A DNA stretch of 64,000 bases, taken from NCBI RefSeq assembly GCF_036634175.1, contig NZ_JAZIFX010000001.1, forward strand, positions 3,224,001 through 3,288,000, written 5' to 3'. This DNA comes from Streptomyces sp. P9-A2. Lineage in GTDB: Bacteria; Actinomycetota; Actinomycetes; Streptomycetales; Streptomycetaceae. Positions 58,686-64,000 of the stretch are shown piece after piece (position 1 is the stretch's first letter; each line of letters begins with the position of its first letter). The position numbers and the translations under genes are program-made. Under the pieces are notes generated by a model, which was not told where the DNA came from, did no database searches, and was given only the letters and a program-made list of their open reading frames with translations.

Positions 58686-59675
58686 CTATTCCCCCACGCC
58701 CTCCGCGGCCCGTATCGCGTCCCGGTAGGTCCGGGCGGCCGCGCGCAGCGCCGCCTCCGGGTCGGCGCCCTCCGCCTCGGCCCGCACCGCGAGGCCGAGC
58801 AGTTCGTAGCCGATGCCCTCCGCCCGGGGCAGGGGGACATCCAGCCCGGCCGTGCGGACGCGGGAGGCGAGTTTGGCGGCGAGGGCCAGTCCCGGCTGGC
58901 CCAGCGGGATGCCCTCGGTGACCGAGGTGCGCCGCTTCTCGACCGCCTTGGTGCGCAGCCAGTGCGCCTTGACCTCCTCGGGGGTGGTCGCCGTCTCGTC
59001 GCCGAAGACGTGCGGGTGGCGGTGGACGAGCTTGGCGACGATGCCGCCGGCCACGTCGTCGACGGAGAAGGGATCCTCGGGGTGCTCCTCGGCGATCCGG
59101 GCGTGGAAGACGACCTGGAGGAGGACGTCACCCAGTTCCTCGCGCAGTTCGTCCCGGTCGCCCTCCTCGATCGCCTCGACGAGTTCGTACGCCTCCTCGA
59201 TGCCGTACTTCGCCAGGCCCTTGTGGGTCTGCCGGGAGGACCAGGGGCACTCGGCACGGATGCGGTCCATGACCTGGACGAGGTCGAGCAGGCGGGCGCC
59301 CGGCAGATCGTAGGAGGCGGGGAGCAGTTCCAGCTCCGGCATCGGGACACGGCCGGAGCCGGCGAGGCGGGCCAGGCCGTCGGTCAGGGCGGGCTCGCCC
59401 TCGCCGGTCGCCACGACCACCACCGTCCGCCCGCCGGCGCAGGCGCCCACCAGGTCCTCGGCGGCCGGGGACGCCTCCTCGACCGGTATGCCCGCCTCGC
59501 GCAGATACGGCAGCTGCGGGTGGGCGCCGTCCGCGCACAGCACCTTGTCGGCCGCGTGCAGGATCTGCCAGGCGGGCCAGGACAGCAGGCCGGGCGCGAC
59601 GCGGTGGCTGGTGGTGAGCAGGACGATGCGGCCGGTCGGAGCCGCGGAGGGGGCCGCGGGGCTGATTGCGTTCAC
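58686..59675 (-). CDS. mazG: Nucleoside triphosphate pyrophosphohydrolase MazG
   Basis: The 329-residue protein has an N-terminal ~130-residue Rossmann-like region (GRIVLLTTSHRVAPGLLSWP, then VVVVATGEGEP) of the tetrapyrrole-methylase-like type, followed by a MazG domain: MDRIRAECPWSSRQTHKGLA, the metal-binding EEAYELVEAIEEGDRDELRE and EELGDVLLQVVFHARIAEE. The EExxE and ExxD sets are intact. It hydrolyses NTPs to NMPs and pyrophosphate, cleaning damaged nucleotides or lowering ppGpp. Its place near eno and rpf is conserved in actinobacteria. Confidence 0.9.
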   Translation of the reverse strand: MNAISPAAPSAAPTGRIVLLTTSHRVAPGLLSWPAWQILHAADKVLCADGAHPQLPYLREAGIPVEEASPAAEDLVGACAGGRTVVVVATGEGEPALTDGLARLAGSGRVPMPELELLPASYDLPGARLLDLVQVMDRIRAECPWSSRQTHKGLAKYGIEEAYELVEAIEEGDRDELREELGDVLLQVVFHARIAEEHPEDPFSVDDVAGGIVAKLVHRHPHVFGDETATTPEEVKAHWLRTKAVEKRRTSVTEGIPLGQPGLALAAKLASRVRTAGLDVPLPRAEGIGYELLGLAVRAEAEGADPEAALRAAARTYRDAIRAAEGVGE

Positions 59676-59748
59676 GATCCGAAACTAACCCACGGCGCCG
59701 CCGGCCCCAGAAAGTTGTCCACAGGAGATCCGTCCCGGTGTGAAAGTA

Positions 59749-59852
59749 CGCCCGACTCGTCAGACAACCGCCCGACTAGTCAAGCGACCGGCTGACTCGT
59801 CAGACAACCGCCCTGCTGATTCGTCAGACGACCGCCCGGCCCGTCAGGCGAC
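59749..59852. repeat. Five tandem ~20-bp repeats at the 3' end of the SurA-like gene
   Basis: Units begin at 59749, 59769, 59789, 59809 (24 bp) and 59833; the shared core is CGACTCGTCAGACAACCG. The last unit overlaps the stop codon of the lipoprotein gene, so the array looks like repeated duplication of the gene end. Confidence 0.8.
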
Positions 59853-60494
59853 CGGCTGGGCTCCGGCTGCCCCCGTGACCTCGCGTACCCACGGGGTCCC
59901 GGCGTCGACGCGGCTGCTCTTCTCGTCGTCCCAGGTGCCGTAGCGCGGGTTGAGGTCGACGTCGAGCTTCTTGCTCGCCTCGGACAGCGCCTGCCAGAAC
60001 TCGGGCCTGCTGGTGTCGGTGCCGAGCCCCTGGGCAAGCTTCTGGGCCTGGAGCTGAAGGCGGAGGTTGTCGTCGAGCCGCTCCGGCGGGATGCCGTACT
60101 GCTGCAGCCAGGCCGATTCCAGGGCCTCGGCCCCGCCGGCCTGCTCCTCCAGACCGGACCGCATCCCCTGGATCTCCTTGGGGGTGACCCTCACACCGGC
60201 GTCGCTCGCGGCACGCTCCAGCACCCGGTCCAGGACCATGCTGTGCAGGGTGTCGCGGGTGAGACCGCCGGTGCGGGCGATGGCCTGCTCGTACTGGGCC
60301 TCGTCCGGCACCGCGTCCTGCTGGGCCGCGCGGATCTCGTTGACCCGGTTCTCCAGCTGCGACACCGTGATCCGCTGGCCGCCCACGACGGCCGCCGCGC
60401 CGGGATGCGCGTCGTTCCCGCAGGCGGTGAGCAGGGGGGCCGCTGCCGTGAGGGCGGCGGTGAGGAGGAGCGCGGTGCGACGACGGCGGTGCAA
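59844..60494 (-). CDS. SurA-like lipoprotein (SurA N-terminal domain)
   Basis: The 216-residue protein has a lipoprotein signal: RRRRTALLLTAALTAAAPLL then the lipobox LTAC with Cys25. The mature part has SurA_N features (VGGQRITVSQLENRVNEIRA, LDRVLERAASDAGVRVTPKE, LRLQLQAQKLAQ) but no parvulin PPIase domain, so it is probably a chaperone for exported proteins. The start is TTG at 60494, five bases after AGGAGG; upstream codons have no signal character. Confidence 0.85.
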   Translation of the reverse strand: MHRRRRTALLLTAALTAAAPLLTACGNDAHPGAAAVVGGQRITVSQLENRVNEIRAAQQDAVPDEAQYEQAIARTGGLTRDTLHSMVLDRVLERAASDAGVRVTPKEIQGMRSGLEEQAGGAEALESAWLQQYGIPPERLDDNLRLQLQAQKLAQGLGTDTSRPEFWQALSEASKKLDVDLNPRYGTWDDEKSSRVDAGTPWVREVTGAAGAQPVA

Positions 60495-60664
60495 GGAAAC
60501 CTCCTGGGGAAGCTTGTGCGGCGGTGCACAAAGTCCTGCGATGATCGATGGTAGGCAGCGGCCGGGCTCTGGCCAACCCATTCGACCAACGATTCACCGG
60601 GACTTCCGGCACCGCCGCGCGCCCACCGGCCCGGCCGAGCCCCGAAATGAGGGATCCCGCCCCG

Positions 60665-62203
60665 CTATCCGCGCACCTGTCCCAGCCACTGCAGGGTCCG
60701 GCGGATCTCACCGGCGAGCGGGTGGCCGGGACCCTGGGAGCGCTCCACGTCGTGCAGCAGCCGGGCCAGGGTCTCGTGGGCCGCGGGGCGGTCGCCGAGG
60801 GCGAGCAGGAGGTGGCCGATGCGGCGGCGGACGTCATGGGCGAGCTGCGGGTCGCCCGCGGCCACGTACTGGTTCTCGTAGTACGGCAGCAGCGCACGGT
60901 ATTCGGAGAGCGCCGCCGTCGGCTGGCCGAGCTGCTCCAGGCACTGGGCGGCCTCGTAGCGGTGGCGCAGGGACTGCGGGTCGGCATGGCCCGCCTCGGT
61001 GGCGCGTTCGTCGGCGAGGCGGCGCAGTTCGGGCAGTGCGCGCCGGTACTGGCCGTCGTCCAGGAGCGTGGCCGCGTACTGCTTGCGCAGGGTGCGGACG
61101 ACCGGGGAGTGCTCGCCGTGCTGTTCGGCGGCGGCGGGCAGGATGCCGCCGAGGATGTCCACGGCCTGGGTGATGCGGCCCTCCCCGAGCAGCCGCTTGA
61201 CCTCGTCCACGGCGGCGGCGACGTCGGCCTTCTCCGCGACGGGCGCGGGCGGTGTGACGGGAGTGGGCTGGGGCGCGGGGGTACGCGCGCGGTCGGGCCA
61301 GGGGGCATGCGGGCGCAGGAAGGGACGGGTGGGGTCGAGGGGCGCCCCGGTGGGCGTACCCCGCGACGGCAGCAGCAGCGTCAGGTGCTCGTAGACCTCC
61401 TGGGCGGAGGCGGGGCGGTGCTGCGGGTCCTTGGCGAGCAGCCGCAGCACCAGCGCCTCCAGTGCCTCGGGGACCTCCGGGCGGACCTGGCGCACCGGCA
61501 CCGGCGCCTCGTAGAGGTGCCGGTGCAGCACACCGAGCGCCGTCGAGCCCGCGAAGGGCACGTCGCCGCTGAGCAGTTCGTGCAGCAGCACACCGAGCGC
61601 GTACAGGTCCGTGTACGGGCCGACCGCGCCCCCCATCGCCTGTTCGGGGGCCATGTAGGCGGGCGAGCCGATGGGCGAACCGGTGTGCGTCAGGCGCGTG
61701 GTGTCACTGTCGATGACGGAGGCGACGCCCAGGTCGAGCACGGTGACCGTGCCGTCCTGCTTCACCATCACATTGCGCGGCTTGAGGTCGCGGTGGACGA
61801 TCGGCACGGCGTGCACCGCGCTCAACGCGGCACACAGTTGCGCGGCCACCGACACGGCCCACTGCCACGGGTACGGGGAGTACTCGGCGAGGTGGTCGCC
61901 GAGGTCGGCGCCGTCGACGTACTGCATGACGAGGAACAGGTCACCGTCCTCGCTGCCCGCGTCGTGCACGGTGACCAGGCCCGGATGGTCGACCTGGGCC
62001 GTCACCCGGCACTCGCGCACGAAACGGCGGCGCAGTTCGTCGGCCTCCTGGCCGGCCATCTTGTCCGGGCGCAGGAGTTTCACCGCGACCCGCCGGTCCA
62101 GCCGCTTGTCGTAGGCCGTCCAGACCTGCCCCATGCCGCCCTGCCCGATGAGCGTGGACAGTTCGTAGCGGCCGGCGACGACACGTTTAGCCGTCACGCC
62201 CAC
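60665..62203 (-). CDS. Serine/threonine protein kinase with C-terminal TPR-like repeats
   Basis: The 512-residue protein has a Hanks-type kinase domain: Gly loop IGQGGMGQVW, VAVKLLRP (catalytic Lys), HRDLKPRNVMV (catalytic loop), LDLG in place of DFG, GSPAYMAPEQ and DLYALGVLLHELL. A Pro-rich linker (about residues 280-320) leads to helical repeats (QYRRALPELRRLADERATEA; LGQPTAALSEYRALLPYYEN) that resemble TPRs. There is no membrane helix or PASTA domain, so it is a soluble kinase. GTG 62203 has GGGG six bases upstream and overlaps the neighbouring stop. Confidence 0.92.
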   Translation of the reverse strand: MGVTAKRVVAGRYELSTLIGQGGMGQVWTAYDKRLDRRVAVKLLRPDKMAGQEADELRRRFVRECRVTAQVDHPGLVTVHDAGSEDGDLFLVMQYVDGADLGDHLAEYSPYPWQWAVSVAAQLCAALSAVHAVPIVHRDLKPRNVMVKQDGTVTVLDLGVASVIDSDTTRLTHTGSPIGSPAYMAPEQAMGGAVGPYTDLYALGVLLHELLSGDVPFAGSTALGVLHRHLYEAPVPVRQVRPEVPEALEALVLRLLAKDPQHRPASAQEVYEHLTLLLPSRGTPTGAPLDPTRPFLRPHAPWPDRARTPAPQPTPVTPPAPVAEKADVAAAVDEVKRLLGEGRITQAVDILGGILPAAAEQHGEHSPVVRTLRKQYAATLLDDGQYRRALPELRRLADERATEAGHADPQSLRHRYEAAQCLEQLGQPTAALSEYRALLPYYENQYVAAGDPQLAHDVRRRIGHLLLALGDRPAAHETLARLLHDVERSQGPGHPLAGEIRRTLQWLGQVRG

Positions 62204-62844
62204 CTGTCACCCCGGTCGTCGCCGTGGCCCTGGCCGCCGTCACTTCTGCGCAGGTAGTCGCTGAGCTCGTCGAGTTCGGCGCGCACCTGGTCGATACGGG
62301 CCGGCCCGGGGTGCTGCGGCGGCTGCGCCGGGGGTACGGAGGAGGCCGGTGTGTCGTGGTGCGGCACGGGCGTCGGAGGCGGCTGCACCACGGGCTGCGG
62401 TACGACCGTCTGCACGTACGGCGACGCGGACTGCGGGTAGCCGTACGGAAGGGGGGCGCCGCCCGGCGCGTGCATCGTCGTGGCGTAGGGCGACTGCGGG
62501 CCGTGCACCCCGTGCCGATACAGCAGGCGGTGGTGGCGGATGTCCACGGTCAGGTAGTACGCGGCGGCGCCGGCGCCCAGGCACAGGAGACAGAAGAGGG
62601 CGACATCGGTCCGGGTGTCCGTCTCCGGCAGCGAACCGATCACCATCAGGAAGAAGAGGGACAGCGGCAGACTCACCCAGGCCAGCAGCCAGTCGAGGAA
62701 GCGCCCGCGCAGGACCGCGACCCGGAACAGCGGCACGGAGGACAACAGTCCGCACGACAGGAAGCCGGCGGCGGCGATCAGCACGCGCAGGGTGATGACC
62801 GTTGCCGTGCTGCGGTGGGGCGGCGCCGCGCCGTGGCCGTACAT
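62194..62844 (-). CDS. Membrane protein coupled to the Ser/Thr kinase gene
   Basis: The 216-residue protein has four hydrophobic helices (LRVLIAAAGFLSCGLLSSVP; DWLLAWVSLPLSLFFLMVIG; DVALFCLLCLGAGAAAYYLT) in its first half, then a Pro/Gln/Tyr-rich tail and a short acidic C-terminal helix (IDQVRAELDELSDYLRRSD). No domain is recognised. The stop overlaps the kinase start by about ten bases, so translational coupling and a functional link (membrane partner or substrate of the soluble kinase) are likely; this is inferred. Confidence 0.75.
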   Translation of the reverse strand: MYGHGAAPPHRSTATVITLRVLIAAAGFLSCGLLSSVPLFRVAVLRGRFLDWLLAWVSLPLSLFFLMVIGSLPETDTRTDVALFCLLCLGAGAAAYYLTVDIRHHRLLYRHGVHGPQSPYATTMHAPGGAPLPYGYPQSASPYVQTVVPQPVVQPPPTPVPHHDTPASSVPPAQPPQHPGPARIDQVRAELDELSDYLRRSDGGQGHGDDRGDRWA

Positions 62845-63038
62845 GACTGCTCCTGGACCGGTGTGGCCGATGGGACGAGTGGTGCGGGTCCGCGAGTCTG
62901 CGCGGAGCAGAACGCGGTGGGGAGTCCGAGCGTATAGGCCGAGGGGGACAACCGGTCCCGGTGTGTACCGAACCGTTGTCGTCCCGGCGGCCCCGCACTC
63001 CCCCGCGCGGAGGGCGCGGGGGCCGCACGAGGTGATGG

Positions 63039-63899
63039 TCAGCCGCCGCACTGCCGCAGCATCATCTCCTTGTCGGCGGTGGTCACCGGCATCTCGTACT
63101 TGACAGCGACCTGGGCGAAGCGGACCGCGTACGCGCACCGGATCGGTTTACTGGGCGGCAGCCAGGCCGCGGGCCCGGAGTCGCTCTTGGAGGAGTTGGC
63201 GCCGCCGTCGACCGGGATGAGGTTGAGGGGGTCGTTCGCCAACTGCTCCCGTTTGGCCACGGACCAGCGGGAGGAACCCATCTGCCAGCTGTACGAGAGC
63301 GGTACCACGTGGTCTATCTGGACCTCGGCCGCCTTCGCCTTGCGCCACTCGATGGTCTTGGCGGTGTACGGGTCGGCCAGCGTCATGGCCACGACCACAC
63401 AGTCGGAACCGGACCTGAACCGCAACTCCTGCCCGTCGCGCTGGAGGAGGTCGTTCCGTGTGTCGCATCCGTTCCTCGCGAGGGGGACGCCGTCGGCCGT
63501 GTCCTTCCAGGCATAGCCGAACTCGTCGCGGTCGTATCCGGTCCTCGGTCCGCGCCCCTTGGTCTTCACCGTCTCGATGAGTCCGCGTCCGCCGGCCCGG
63601 TCCGTCTCCCCGGTCAGCGGGGCGAGGCCCGGGTCGGTGCCGTCCGGGTTGTCCAGCGGGCTGACCGCCCGTCCGTCCGACACCTGTGCCGCGCCGCCGT
63701 CCTCGGTGGGAGAACCGCTCTCCTCCAGGGCTTCACAGCCGGCGAGGAGCAGCGCGGCGGCCAGCGTGGCGGCCGCGGGGCCGGTACGGCGCAGGGTTCC
63801 GGGTGCGCCGCCGCGGCGCACCCGCCCGCCGGCCGCTCCCGCACGTCCCGCTCCGCCCCGTGTCTCGCCCGCGGAGAACGTCGTCGAGTACCGCCTCAC
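63039..63899 (-). CDS. Secreted HNH-type (DUF1524/GmrSD-like) lipoprotein
   Basis: The 286-residue protein has a long basic N-terminus, a hydrophobic stretch with a lipobox (LAAALLLAGC, Cys55) and then an HNH domain of the DUF1524 class: NGCDTRNDLLQRDGQELRFR, AAEVQIDHVVPLSYSWQMGS with the catalytic His, and LANDPLNLIPVDGGANSSKS with the Asn and last His/Asn positions, then GPAAWLPP. It could be an exported nuclease, possibly nutritional. GTG 63899 follows GGGGGC; the unusually long pre-lipobox region (54 residues) makes a later start possible. Confidence 0.82.
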   Translation of the reverse strand: MRRYSTTFSAGETRGGAGRAGAAGGRVRRGGAPGTLRRTGPAAATLAAALLLAGCEALEESGSPTEDGGAAQVSDGRAVSPLDNPDGTDPGLAPLTGETDRAGGRGLIETVKTKGRGPRTGYDRDEFGYAWKDTADGVPLARNGCDTRNDLLQRDGQELRFRSGSDCVVVAMTLADPYTAKTIEWRKAKAAEVQIDHVVPLSYSWQMGSSRWSVAKREQLANDPLNLIPVDGGANSSKSDSGPAAWLPPSKPIRCAYAVRFAQVAVKYEMPVTTADKEMMLRQCGG

Positions 63900-64000
63900 G
63901 GTGCCCCCTTTTTCCGTACCTTGCACCCGTCCCCGAACGGCCGGGATCTCACTGTCTCCACGGTAGCCAGCGAGAGGTACAGACCACACCCTCACAAAAG

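Noticed and set aside
59749..59852. Tandem 20-bp repeats considered as a CRISPR array
   Set aside because: The units abut without spacers, are too short and imperfect, and no cas gene is present.
60548..62257. A 569-residue plus-strand open frame
   Set aside because: It is antisense to the Ser/Thr kinase gene.

Overview
The window is about 70 % GC, codon use is strongly G/C-ending, and several genes start with GTG or TTG. The gene order (LCP proteins, purEK, a sigma-I type cluster, hut genes, cystathionine beta-synthase, bldA, NDH-2, enolase, paired rpf genes, mazG) is that of a Streptomyces chromosome core, close to the S. coelicolor region that carries bldA, ndh, eno and rpfA (compared from memory, not by search). 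It is ordinary core chromosome with one decayed IS1341-type tnpB and a few small scars.

Layout. 0-9 kb: a Cys-rich copper-storage protein, two LytR-CpsA-Psr cell-wall ligases flanking a hotdog thioesterase, a family-2 glycosyltransferase, an acyl-CoA dehydrogenase, UDP-glucose dehydrogenase, and a CGNR regulator divergent from two tandem VOC proteins. 10-18 kb: purK-purE-dipeptidase operon, GtrA-like protein, two-component system, POT peptide transporter. 18.7-23 kb: a sigma-B-family sigma factor (sigI-like), its anti-anti-sigma and anti-sigma partners, and an unusual one-piece sigma-like / zinc-finger / transmembrane / ricin-lectin protein. 23-30 kb: histidine-degradation genes hutU-M20 amidohydrolase-hutF-hutI, divergent from a LysA-like decarboxylase. 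30-34 kb: membrane protein, decayed tnpB, RpiR regulator. 35-43 kb: CBS, SGNH hydrolase, thiolase, small conserved proteins, Bax-inhibitor-1 protein, CutA with an RCC1 gene remnant, and bldA (tRNA-Leu UAA). 43.7-51 kb: MacB-like ABC exporter, cyclopropane fatty acid synthase, NDH-2. 50.8-64 kb: ppx/gppA-DUF501, divIC, eno, rpfA behind a c-di-AMP (ydaO) riboswitch, a second rpf, a P450, mazG, a SurA-like lipoprotein, a Ser/Thr kinase, and a secreted HNH protein.

Themes. Cell-wall synthesis and remodelling recur (two LCP proteins, Ugd, GtrA, DivIC, two Rpf). Regulation is rich: bldA, a c-di-AMP riboswitch, a partner-switching sigma system, a Rex-like operator before ndh, and several phased or tandem short repeats in front of genes that look like operators. 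No in-frame TTA codon was seen in any called CDS; the few TTA/TAA triplets fall across codon boundaries. Most convergent gene pairs are separated by perfect GC-rich hairpins.

The best candidates for something new are the sigma/zinc-finger/lectin fusion next to sigI, the tnpB relic frameshifted by a short palindromic element, and the iterated operator-like repeats upstream of the RpiR, CGNR/VOC, LCP and rpf genes.
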